DNA from: Victivallales bacterium
GTDB lineage: Bacteria > Verrucomicrobiota > Lentisphaeria > Oligosphaerales > Oligosphaeraceae
Direction of reading: 5' to 3'
DNA: 12,721 nt
Assembly (NCBI GenBank): GCA_017431185.1
Contig: JAFRLP010000510.1
Location: forward strand, 1-12,721
The notes beneath the pieces are model-generated. The model had not been told where the DNA came from and did not search any database. It saw only the letters and a program-made list of their open reading frames with translations. This document shows positions 1 to 6,371 of this stretch, in pieces. Made by a program: the position numbers and the translations under genes. The stretch's first letter is position 1. Every line of letters starts with the position of its first letter.

Positions 1-95
1 GCGCGGAGTGTTGCAAAACAGCCTGCGGCAAGGACGGCGCGACCTGCTGCAAGAAGCCTGACTGTTGCAAGGACGGCGCTGCCTGCTGCAAATAG
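1..95 (+). CDS. Cysteine-rich repeat protein, C-terminal fragment (5' end outside window)
   Basis: The frame starting at base 3 is open for 30 codons to TAG at 93-95. Ten of the 30 residues are cysteine, nine are in Cys-Cys pairs or near them, and Lys and Asp-Gly are frequent. The unit KDGA(T/A)CCK occurs twice (bases 30-53 and 69-92, 21 of 24 bases identical), so the tail has a short internal repeat. A strong terminator follows 16 bases after the stop, which supports this being a real gene end. Cys-Cys-Lys repeats suggest metal or Fe-S handling, or a metallothionein-like tail, but I do not recognise a family and the N-terminal part is missing. It is convergent with bioB. Confidence 0.6.
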   Translation, partial: AECCKTACGKDGATCCKKPDCCKDGAACCK

Positions 96-111
96 CCTTT
101 GCTGATTCTCC

Positions 112-151
112 AAAGACCTCCCATTCCAAATGCTGAAGGGAGGTCTTTTTT
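112..151. terminator. Rho-independent terminator between convergent genes
   Basis: A perfect 11-bp stem, AAAGACCTCCC (112-122) with GGGAGGTCTTT (138-148), encloses a 15-base loop. On the + strand it runs into six consecutive T residues (146-151). It ends the cysteine-rich gene to its left. The stem also lies just past the bioB stop (154-156), and the minus-strand copy ends in a short T stretch, so it may also stop the hydE-bioB transcript. Confidence 0.9.
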
Positions 152-153
152 GT

Positions 154-1149
154 TCACACTCCAGACGCGAAACTGCCAAGCTGTTCAAGGAAACGCCTGT
201 CGTCTTCTACTGAACGCCCACGGGTGGTAAGGTAGCCTCCCGTGATGAAGGAGTTCATCCCCGCGAGCATCAGAAGCCCCTGAAAGTCCCTCATCACCGT
301 CTCCCGCCCCGCCGCGAATTTGATTGTTTTCGTGGGGTTCAACAGTCTGAATATCGAAAATGCCTTGGCGACATCTCCTGAATCCATTGTCCTTTGCCGT
401 TCCAGCGGCGTTCCTTGGATGGGCAGAAGCACATTCAGAGGAATGCCGTCCACATCCAATTCCCGACAGGCTATTGCCATCTTCACACGGTCTCGCCATG
501 TCTCGCCAAGGCCGAAAATGCCTCCACAGCAGACGGACACGCCGTGATTCTGGAGATGGCGAATCGTCTGGATCTTCTCGTCTATTGTGTGCGTGTCTGA
601 AATCAGCTCCGCATAGCGCTCGGGATTTGTCTGAAGGTTCATGTTGTACCGCCAAACTCCATGTTCAGCCAGAGCCTTCGCGGTCTCATCCGAAAGGACA
701 CCCAGCGAGGCGCAAAGCTTCAGGTCTGGCAGTTCCCCCCGCAGGGCGTCCACTGCTCTCAAAATTGACTGGAAATCCTGGTCATCCAGTTGCGTGAAGC
801 CATATCCGCTGGTCACGATGCCGTAGCTGCGCACGCCACTGGCATAGACCGTTCTGGCCGCTTCCAATACCTCCTCCCTCGAAAGCAGGGGATATGTCCT
901 AATGCCTGTGTTGTAATGAGCCGACTGGGCGCAAAAGCGGCAATTCTGTGTGCAGACGCCAGATTTTGCATTGATGATGGAGCAAGGGACTATCTTAGGC
1001 GCGAAGCGCTCCCGCACTTTGTTCGCCAGCGAGACCAGGTCAAGGATGTCGCTTCCAGACAGCTTCGTCAGCGCCATTGCCTCGTCTTCGGTCAGCGACT
1101 TTCCTTCCAGCACCTTGTAGGCGTTCTCAATGGATGAAGCAATCCTCAT
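154..1149 (-). CDS. bioB: Biotin synthase, likely anaerobe (type II) form
   Basis: This radical SAM enzyme inserts sulfur into dethiobiotin to make biotin. The protein has 331 residues. The radical SAM motif CTQNCRFC gives Cys66, Cys70 and Cys73, followed by AQSAHYNTG, typical of BioB. YNMNLQT (168-174) matches the BioB substrate-site motif YNHNLDT, and VCCGGIFGLGET (206-217) and AAGRE (279-283) are also family signatures. Against E. coli BioB, Cys128 and Cys188 are kept (Cys146, Cys207). Cys97 becomes Gly110 and Arg260 becomes Lys277, and Cys208 is extra. The classical sacrificial [2Fe-2S] ligand set is therefore broken. Type II BioBs of obligate anaerobes are reported to use a different auxiliary cluster (4Fe-5S), and this protein fits that group by inference. 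The ATG overlaps the hydE stop (ATGA), with AAGGAG ten bases upstream, so translation is coupled. No other biotin gene is in the window. Confidence 0.9.
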   Translation of the reverse strand: MRIASSIENAYKVLEGKSLTEDEAMALTKLSGSDILDLVSLANKVRERFAPKIVPCSIINAKSGVCTQNCRFCAQSAHYNTGIRTYPLLSREEVLEAARTVYASGVRSYGIVTSGYGFTQLDDQDFQSILRAVDALRGELPDLKLCASLGVLSDETAKALAEHGVWRYNMNLQTNPERYAELISDTHTIDEKIQTIRHLQNHGVSVCCGGIFGLGETWRDRVKMAIACRELDVDGIPLNVLLPIQGTPLERQRTMDSGDVAKAFSIFRLLNPTKTIKFAAGRETVMRDFQGLLMLAGMNSFITGGYLTTRGRSVEDDRRFLEQLGSFASGV

Positions 1150-2246
1150 TTTGTGTAGTCTCCTTTTGAGTAATGAGGCGAATCCCCGCGTTCACCCCAG
1201 TTGATTTTCTCTCCGATGGACATGATGCGCCAGTTCAGGCAGTTGCGGCATTTTGCGGCATTCTCGTCCAAGCAGGGCTTGTTGGGGTAGAGCTGATATT
1301 GGCGGCGATACTCCACGTCCGTCACGTTTGGCATGATGACGTTTGCCCCTGCGAGGATGCCCTGTTCGCGCCCCGTGTCATCCAGCGCCTGAAGCGCGGT
1401 GGTCGCGGCGATGTTCACGTCATGCAGATGGAGACGCGTCACCGCAATCATTTTCAGACCTAGCTGCAATTGTCGCCGCATGTATTCTGAGGTCATGGTG
1501 ATTCCAGCCCCAAGCGGAGTCTCCGCATGGGGCAGGTACGGCCCCATGCCAATCATGTCCAAGTCCAACTCCCGAAAGAACTCGATGTCATGGGCGAGGT
1601 CATCCAGCGTCTGACCAGGAAGCCCAATCATCACGCCGCTTCCAGTCTGGTAGCCAAGACGCTTCAGGACGCGCAGGCACTCCACACGCCTTTCAAACAA
1701 ATGGTCGGCGGGATGGATTTCCGCATACAACTTCGGATTGGAGCTTTCAATCCGAAGCAGATACCTGTGCGCACCCGCCTCACGCCAACGGCGATAAACC
1801 TCCTCCGTCTGCTCGCCGAGACAGAGCGTGACGCCAAAAGCGTCTCCCCCGAACTCCCGAATCCCCGCCAGAATTCGCTCGACCATGGCCGTGTTAGCCT
1901 CGGACTCGATTTCCCCTGACTGGAGCACCACCGAACCATAGCCGCGCTCAAAGCACCATTTTGCCATGCGGAGCACATCCTCCTCGCCGAGACGATAGCG
2001 ACTGACATTATGGTTGCTCTTGCGAATGCCGCAGTAGTAGCAGTCCTTGGCGCAATGATTTCCCATTTCTATGAGGCCACGAAGTGAAACCTTCTTTCCG
2101 ATGTGCTTGTTTTTGATCTGGTATGCGGCTCTGAAGAGCTCATCCGTCTCCTCCAGAGACAGCAACGCGACAATCTCGTCGTGCGCCAGGGTGCCAGGCT
2201 TCCGCATTGACTTTTTAATGATGCCATTCATATTGCCATATATCAT
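1146..2246 (-). CDS. hydE: [FeFe]-hydrogenase H-cluster maturase HydE-type radical SAM protein
   Basis: HydE helps build the [2Fe] subcluster of [FeFe]-hydrogenases. The protein has 366 residues. The radical SAM CX3CX2C motif is Cys65, Cys69 and Cys72 (CAKDCYYC), followed by GIRKSN. A C-terminal triad Cys325-x7-Cys333-x2-Cys336 has exactly the spacing of the second, non-essential cluster in Thermotoga maritima HydE (Cys311, 319, 322). Other HydE-like stretches are SGVMIGLPGQT, GMGPYLPH, and the barrel-end region around PNVT. The ATG at 2246 has a modest AGG five bases upstream; Met6 has no ribosome site. It is first in the hydE-bioB pair and is transcribed from the divergent region. HydF, HydG and a hydrogenase are absent here, so a role outside hydrogenase maturation cannot be excluded. 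Confidence 0.88.
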   Translation of the reverse strand: MIYGNMNGIIKKSMRKPGTLAHDEIVALLSLEETDELFRAAYQIKNKHIGKKVSLRGLIEMGNHCAKDCYYCGIRKSNHNVSRYRLGEEDVLRMAKWCFERGYGSVVLQSGEIESEANTAMVERILAGIREFGGDAFGVTLCLGEQTEEVYRRWREAGAHRYLLRIESSNPKLYAEIHPADHLFERRVECLRVLKRLGYQTGSGVMIGLPGQTLDDLAHDIEFFRELDLDMIGMGPYLPHAETPLGAGITMTSEYMRRQLQLGLKMIAVTRLHLHDVNIAATTALQALDDTGREQGILAGANVIMPNVTDVEYRRQYQLYPNKPCLDENAAKCRNCLNWRIMSIGEKINWGERGDSPHYSKGDYTK

Positions 2247-2252
2247 TGCTAC

Positions 2253-2269
2253 CTATTTAGTAGTCATTT
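2253..2269 (-). promoter_or_regulatory. Putative operator, left copy (site A)
   Basis: Read on the minus strand this is AAATGACTACTAAATAG. It matches 15 of 17 bases of the element at 2335-2351 and faces it. Its core CTATTTAGTAG (plus strand, 2253-2263) is a near-palindrome of CTACTnAGTAG. It lies between the proposed hydE promoter and the hydE start, a position suited to repression. The regulator is unknown. Confidence 0.5.
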
Positions 2270-2281
2270 ATCGTGGAATTG

Positions 2282-2292
2282 TCACTACGTGA
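2282..2292. promoter_or_regulatory. Partial operator-like palindrome (site C)
   Basis: TCAC-TAC-GTGA is a perfect palindrome with 4-bp arms. Read on the minus strand with its flank (2296 down to 2289) it begins CAAATCAC, the same eight bases that open the right-hand site on the plus strand (2334-2341). It sits directly upstream of the proposed -35 of the thiS operon. It may be a third, weaker contact for the same regulator. Confidence 0.3.
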
Positions 2293-2293
2293 T

Positions 2294-2321
2294 TTGAAAT
2301 TTCTGCTTAATATAGTATATT
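2294..2321 (+). promoter_or_regulatory. Predicted sigma-70-type promoter of the thiS operon
   Basis: TTGAAA (2294-2299) and TATATT (2316-2321) are separated by 16 bases in an AT-rich stretch. The expected start is near 2328, so site B would lie at about +7 to +24. This is a pattern-based prediction, and overlapping TATAGT at 2311 is an alternative -10. Confidence 0.45.
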
Positions 2322-2336
2322 AGAACAAAATTACAA
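2309..2336 (-). promoter_or_regulatory. Predicted sigma-70-type promoter of hydE-bioB
   Basis: On the minus strand TTGTAA (2336-2331) and TATATT (2314-2309) are separated by 16 bases. This overlaps the thiS promoter back to back, so the two RNA polymerases would compete for the same DNA. The predicted leader to hydE is about 55 bases and contains site A. Confidence 0.42.
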
Positions 2337-2351
2337 ATCACTACTAAGTAG
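2335..2351 (+). promoter_or_regulatory. Putative operator, right copy (site B)
   Basis: AAATCACTACTAAGTAG faces the similar site A across the two promoters (15 of 17 bases shared). Its core CTACT-A-AGTAG (2341-2351) is a perfect palindrome with 5-bp arms. It sits between the predicted transcription start and the thiS ribosome site. A sulfur- or Fe-S-sensing repressor, for example of the Rrf2 family, is a guess from context only. Confidence 0.5.
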
Positions 2352-2374
2352 ATTGACAAATAAAGGAATGCATC

Positions 2375-2572
2375 ATGGCACTAATCATCAATGGAGAAGA
2401 GGTCGAGGCGGCTGGCAAGACTCTTGCAGACTATCTGGAGGAGGCAGGGTACGACACACGCGGCATCGCCATTGAGCGCAATGGAGCGATTGTGCCCAAG
2501 TCCCAGTACGCATCGACTGTATTGCAGGACGGGGACAAGGTCGAACTTGTCCACTGTGTGGCGGGTGGCTGA
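2375..2572 (+). CDS. thiS: ThiS-type sulfur carrier protein
   Basis: This is a ubiquitin-like sulfur carrier of 65 residues, the usual ThiS length. It starts with MALIINGEEV (beta hairpin), has IAIERNGAIVPKSQY in the middle (the ThiS-type 'NG..VP.S' signature), then LQDGDKVELVHCVAGG. It ends exactly in the Gly-Gly that is adenylated and turned into a thiocarboxylate. GGA seven bases before the ATG (2365-2367) sets the start. ThiS normally gives sulfur to ThiG for thiazole synthesis, but no thiG, thiH or other thiamin gene is near. It instead heads an operon of sulfurtransferases and PLP enzymes, so another acceptor is possible. The only E1-like activator in the window is the MoeB/ThiF-rhodanese fusion of the opposite operon. 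Confidence 0.9.
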   Translation: MALIINGEEVEAAGKTLADYLEEAGYDTRGIAIERNGAIVPKSQYASTVLQDGDKVELVHCVAGG

Positions 2573-2638
2573 GCAAGACATAGGCTACCGATGCGTCAGA
2601 CGGTGCAGACTTGCCAAACTAACGAGAGGAGATTCATC

Positions 2639-3226
2639 ATGAACATCGACAGAAACGCGGCGCTTGCGCTGCTTAAGAAATACAACCAGGATCCATTTCA
2701 TCTGCGCCACGCGTTCACTGTTGAGGCGGTCATGCGTCATTTTGCAGTAACTAACGGATTTGAGGCAGAGGCGGAATACTGGGGCATCGTCGGACTTCTC
2801 CACGACATTGACTTTGAGATGTTTCCTGACGAGCATTGCAAGAAGGCACCCGACCTGCTGGCTGAAATGAATGCGCCGCAGCCACTCGTCCACGCCGTAT
2901 GTTCACACGGCTGGAACTTGACCGTCGATGTCAAGCCCGAGCATTTCATGGAGAAGGTGCTCTATGCCACGGACGAGTTGACTGGACTCATCTGGGCCTG
3001 CGCCCTCGTGCTGCCATCAAGAAGCGTGAAGGATTTGCAGGTGAAGACGGTTCGCAAGAAGTACCGCAACGAGAAGTTCGCGGCAGGGTGTTCGCGCCCC
3101 GTCATCGAGGAAGGGGCGAAGCTGCTTGGCTGGACACTGGATGAATTGCTTGAGAGGACTCTAGTCGCCATGCAGGCGACGGAGGACGAAGTTGAGATGC
3201 TGGCTGCATCGGGAGAGGGGCAGTGA
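2639..3226 (+). CDS. HD-domain metal-dependent hydrolase
   Basis: The protein has 195 residues from the chosen ATG, which has AGGAG (2627-2631) seven bases upstream. An in-frame ATG at 2591 lacks a ribosome site and would add 16 unlikely residues. HD superfamily metal ligands are visible: His24 (LRHA), His55-Asp56 (LLHDID) and Asp112 (YATDELTG), with His85 and His90 in between. Proteins of this kind are usually listed as HD or HDIG hydrolases; the substrate is unknown, though the wider superfamily cleaves phosphoester bonds. It overlaps the next gene by GTGA, so the two are translated together. A role in processing a nucleotide linked to the sulfurtransferase reactions is speculation. Confidence 0.8.
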   Translation: MNIDRNAALALLKKYNQDPFHLRHAFTVEAVMRHFAVTNGFEAEAEYWGIVGLLHDIDFEMFPDEHCKKAPDLLAEMNAPQPLVHAVCSHGWNLTVDVKPEHFMEKVLYATDELTGLIWACALVLPSRSVKDLQVKTVRKKYRNEKFAAGCSRPVIEEGAKLLGWTLDELLERTLVAMQATEDEVEMLAASGEGQ

Positions 3227-4296
3227 GGATACTGGTGGGAATGAGTGGCGGAGTGGATTCCGCCACGGCGGCAGCGCTGCTTCATAGCCAGGGGCATGAG
3301 GTGACAGGCGTCACCATGCGTCTCTGGCGTGAAGACAACCATCTGCGCGGCGGCACGAGGGATGCCTGCTATGGCCCAGGCGAGGCGGAGGATGTGGAGG
3401 CCGCGTGTGCTGTCTGTAACCGCATCGGCATCCCTTTCCACGAATTCGACTGCAGCCATGCCTACGAATCGACCGTCATCGGCTATTTCCGCGAGGAATA
3501 TCTGGCGGGAAGGACACCCAATCCCTGTGTCCGATGCAATGCGGCGATGAAATTCGGGCAGCTGCCCGATATGGCGCGTCAAAGCGGTCTGGAGTTCGAC
3601 TGTTTCGCGACAGGCCATTATGCGCGGCTTAGAAAGGGCGATGACGGACGGATGCAGCTTCTGATGGCGTCTGACCGCACCAAAGACCAGTCCTATTTTC
3701 TCTGCGGGCTTTCGCAGACCCAGTTGCATGGGCTGATGTTCCCTTTGGGGGATTTGAGCAAAGACGAAGTTCGCAAAATGGCCCGTAATTTCGGTCTACC
3801 CGTGCATGACCGTCCCGACAGCCAGGATTTCTACAGCGGCGACACGGCTGAACTTATCGGAAGGGAAGACAGCCAAGGTGACATCGTGGATGACAGCACG
3901 GGCGAGGTGCTTGGACGGCATTCAGGTTATTGGAAATACACAATCGGCCAGAGAAAAGGGTTGGGCATCGCCTCAACTGAACCACTCTATGTTATCGGAA
4001 TCAACGCCTGCCGCAATGAGGTTCGCCTTGGGAGGAAGGAGACAGCCATCCGTCACAGTCTGCGAACAGGCGCGTTCAACTGGGTATCCATCCCACGTCC
4101 AGAGGCGTCTATTGCGTGCGAAGCCAAGGTCCGCTCCGTTCAGCAGCCCATTCCCTGCACATTGACGCCCCTTGCTGATGGAAACTGCGAAGCGGTATTC
4201 CCCGACGGTGTTTTCGCCATTGCCCCTGGACAGGCTGCAGTCTTCTATCAAGGCGAAATGCTTCTTGGGGGCGGCTTTATACAAGAGGCATTGTGA
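3223..4296 (+). CDS. mnmA: MnmA-like tRNA 2-thiouridylase paralogue with a substituted catalytic cysteine
   Basis: MnmA adenylates U34 of certain tRNAs and replaces its oxygen by sulfur. The 357-residue protein has the PP-loop SGGVDS (8-13), the GRTPNPCVRCN segment (97-106) with Cys102 and Cys105, TGHYAR (130-135), DQSYFL (155-160), and the family signature YTIGQRKGLGI (239-249) before the C-terminal barrel. The position of the second catalytic Cys (E. coli Cys199, usually in DSQDICF or DSTGICF) reads DSQDFYSG, so the Cys is Tyr204. That removes the partner cysteine of the disulfide mechanism and also one ligand of the Fe-S cluster described in E. coli MnmA. The start is GTG, overlapping the HD gene stop, with a G-rich ribosome site. 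It may be a specialised paralogue with another acceptor; the PP-loop sulfurtransferase assignment is secure. Confidence 0.85.
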   Translation: MRILVGMSGGVDSATAAALLHSQGHEVTGVTMRLWREDNHLRGGTRDACYGPGEAEDVEAACAVCNRIGIPFHEFDCSHAYESTVIGYFREEYLAGRTPNPCVRCNAAMKFGQLPDMARQSGLEFDCFATGHYARLRKGDDGRMQLLMASDRTKDQSYFLCGLSQTQLHGLMFPLGDLSKDEVRKMARNFGLPVHDRPDSQDFYSGDTAELIGREDSQGDIVDDSTGEVLGRHSGYWKYTIGQRKGLGIASTEPLYVIGINACRNEVRLGRKETAIRHSLRTGAFNWVSIPRPEASIACEAKVRSVQQPIPCTLTPLADGNCEAVFPDGVFAIAPGQAAVFYQGEMLLGGGFIQEAL

Positions 4297-4334
4297 GTGG
4301 AATGATGGAATAATCCAACTAGAAAGGCCACACC

Positions 4335-5189
4335 ATGGAAGATAACCGCATGAGCGCAAAAGACGACACACCCATTTCTGGCGAACTTCAGGAGAAACTG
4401 AACAGGCTTAAGAAATATCTGCGCGGACTTGGTTCGCTGGCGGTCGGCTTTTCGGGTGGAGTGGATTCATCCTTTCTAGTGGCCGTTGCGGCGGAAACGC
4501 TGGGAGACAAGGCGATAGCGGTGACTGGAGTCGATGCGTCAGTACCACAACGTGAGGTGGATGAAGCAACGACTTTCTGCAAAGAAAGGGGCATCAGGCA
4601 TTTTGTCTGCAAAGTCAATCCATTGGCTGAGGAGGGATACAGGCACAATGGGCCAGACAGGTGCTATTTCTGCAAACGTGGCATCTTCTCTGAAGTCATG
4701 CGTATCGCAAGTGAGAACAGGATTCAGTATTCGGCAGAAGGCTCCAATCTTGATGATGTTGGAGATTACAGGCCAGGTCTGCGCGCCGTCGCGGAACTTG
4801 GGGTGAAAAGCCCGCTTCGTGAGGCAGGATTGCGCAAGACGGATATCCGTCTTTTATCTAAGATGATGGGGCTTCCCACATGGAGCAAGCCTGCATACGC
4901 CTGTCTTGCATCGCGTTTCGTCTATGGAGAGGAGATCACTGAAGAAAAGCTGCGAATGATTGACCAAGCCGAACAGTTCCTGATAGAACATGGCTTTCTG
5001 GAGGAACGCGTTAGACTGCATGGCAGGATTGCCAGAATAGAGGTTCCCCCAGATGACATCGCAAGGCTTGCCGAAGAGGGCATTCGGCAGGAAGTATGCG
5101 AGGAGTTCAGGAAAATAGGCTTTCAGTTCGTTACTCTGGACATGGCTGGATACCGCATGGGAAGCATGAACTCTACGCTGCCCCGATAA
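4335..5189 (+). CDS. larE: LarE-type ATP-dependent sulfurtransferase
   Basis: LarE puts sulfur on the pyridinium dicarboxylate precursor of the nickel-pincer nucleotide cofactor of lactate racemase and related enzymes. The 284-residue protein has the PP-loop SGGVDS (40-45), GPDRCYFCKRG (107-116), AEGSNLDD (134-141), GVKSPLREAGL (156-166), and KPAYACLASRF (185-195). Cysteines 110, 113 and 190 match the three-cysteine LarE group, which carries a [4Fe-4S] cluster to deliver sulfur repeatedly. The single-cysteine enzymes (Lactobacillus type) sacrifice their own Cys. LarB, LarC and a LarA target are not in the window, so either they lie elsewhere or this member serves another acceptor. ATG 4335 has AAAGG seven bases upstream; Met6 is an alternative start. 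It is 38 bases after the MnmA-like gene, in the same operon. Confidence 0.88.
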   Translation: MEDNRMSAKDDTPISGELQEKLNRLKKYLRGLGSLAVGFSGGVDSSFLVAVAAETLGDKAIAVTGVDASVPQREVDEATTFCKERGIRHFVCKVNPLAEEGYRHNGPDRCYFCKRGIFSEVMRIASENRIQYSAEGSNLDDVGDYRPGLRAVAELGVKSPLREAGLRKTDIRLLSKMMGLPTWSKPAYACLASRFVYGEEITEEKLRMIDQAEQFLIEHGFLEERVRLHGRIARIEVPPDDIARLAEEGIRQEVCEEFRKIGFQFVTLDMAGYRMGSMNSTLPR

Positions 5190-5225
5190 TTCCTCAGACA
5201 ATTCATTTTACAGGAGAAGAATAGA

Positions 5226-6371
5226 ATGTACAAAAACGATACAGTTTGCGTTCATCCGACACGATGTCCAAAAGCGGCCTACGGAGCGCTGGCGACGCCG
5301 ATTTTCCAGTCGGCGACGTTTGCCCACGAGGGGATTGACAAGGAGTCCGAATACAGTTATTCGCGTCTTCAGAATCCAACCCGCGCCGCTTTGGAGAGCA
5401 GAGTCGCGGAATTGGAGAGCGGTGTGGACGCGATTGCCTTCGCAAGCGGCATGGCGGCGGAGACGACCCTGATGAATCTCTTTGAGTCCCAAGGACACAT
5501 CATTGCCGGAGACGACCTCTATGGTGGTACGCTTCGGCTGTTCAGGCACATCTCGTCTCCATCGGGGCTTCGGTTCGACTTCACTGACACGACAACAGCC
5601 GACAACCTCCGCAAGGCTTTGCAGAATGACACGAAGGCGATTTATGTGGAGACGCCAAGCAACCCCACCATGCAGGTCACGGACATCGCGGCAGCGGCTG
5701 AAATCGCTCATTCTGCGGGTGCGCTGCTGATTGTGGACAACACCTTCCTTTCGCCGCTTTTCCAGCGTCCGCTGGAACTGGGCGCGGACATCGTTGTTCA
5801 TAGCGGCACGAAATATCTTGGAGGACACAACGACACGCTGGCAGGTTTTCTGGTGGCGAGGAACAAAGAGGTTTCCGAGAAACTGAGGTTTTACGCAAAG
5901 ACTGTCGGTGCAAGTCTGGCTCCGTTTGACTGTTTCCTGCTCGAACGCGGAATCAAGACACTTGCCGTCCGACTTGAGAAGCAGGCATCGAATGCGGAGA
6001 GAATCGCGCATTGGCTGCGTTCACGTCCAGAGGTGAAAAAGGTCTATTACATCGGCTTCACCGACCATCCAGGCTATGAGGTGACCAGACGCCAGTGCTC
6101 AGGTTTCGGCGGGATGCTGTCCCTTGAAGTGGACAGTCCCGAAACCGCCAAAAGGATTCTGCGCGAAGTGAAACTCTTCCAGTATGCGGAAAGCCTTGGC
6201 GGCGTGGACAGCCTTGTCACCTACCCGATGTGCCAGACGCACGCGGATGTCCCCGAGGCCGAACGCCTCAGACGCGGCATCAACGACCGCTTCCTTCGCA
6301 TATCCGTCGGCATCGAAAACGCAGACGACCTCATTGAAGACCTGCGCCAGGCATTGGAGAATCAAGCATGA
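5226..6371 (+). CDS. Trans-sulfuration PLP enzyme (cystathionine gamma-synthase / gamma-lyase family)
   Basis: This Cys/Met metabolism PLP enzyme has 381 residues, normal for the family. Visible features are YSR (45-47, phosphate contacts from the neighbouring subunit), SGMAAE (74-79), VETPSNPT (141-148), DNTF (171-174, Asp171 on the pyridine nitrogen) and the Schiff-base Lys196 in SGTKYLGGH. ESLGG near the C-terminus is also typical. Members join or split cystathionine, or make homocysteine from activated homoserine and a sulfur donor; motifs alone do not separate these. AGGAG (5212-5216) lies nine bases before the ATG. The gene overlaps the next one by ATGA. Next to a C-S lyase and sulfur carriers, its likely job is moving sulfur between cysteine and homocysteine. 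Confidence 0.9.
   Translation: MYKNDTVCVHPTRCPKAAYGALATPIFQSATFAHEGIDKESEYSYSRLQNPTRAALESRVAELESGVDAIAFASGMAAETTLMNLFESQGHIIAGDDLYGGTLRLFRHISSPSGLRFDFTDTTTADNLRKALQNDTKAIYVETPSNPTMQVTDIAAAAEIAHSAGALLIVDNTFLSPLFQRPLELGADIVVHSGTKYLGGHNDTLAGFLVARNKEVSEKLRFYAKTVGASLAPFDCFLLERGIKTLAVRLEKQASNAERIAHWLRSRPEVKKVYYIGFTDHPGYEVTRRQCSGFGGMLSLEVDSPETAKRILREVKLFQYAESLGGVDSLVTYPMCQTHADVPEAERLRRGINDRFLRISVGIENADDLIEDLRQALENQA

Noticed and set aside
2375..2572. Reading the thiS operon as a thiamin locus
   Set aside because: No thiG, thiH, thiF, thiC or TPP riboswitch-like structure is visible; only the carrier is shared with that pathway.
2573..2638. Possible stem (GCAAG with CTTGC) between thiS and the HD gene as a terminator or riboswitch
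   Set aside because: Only about five pairs, a long loop and no T-run; it looks like chance.
2962..3729. 255-codon open frame on - across the HD and MnmA-like genes
   Set aside because: Both overlapped genes have intact active-site motifs and a typical GTGA coupling; the antisense product is unlike any family I recognise.
5208..6011. 267-codon open frame on - opposite the trans-sulfuration enzyme
   Set aside because: Shadow of a well-supported PLP enzyme, with basic, composition-driven sequence and no ribosome site that stands out.
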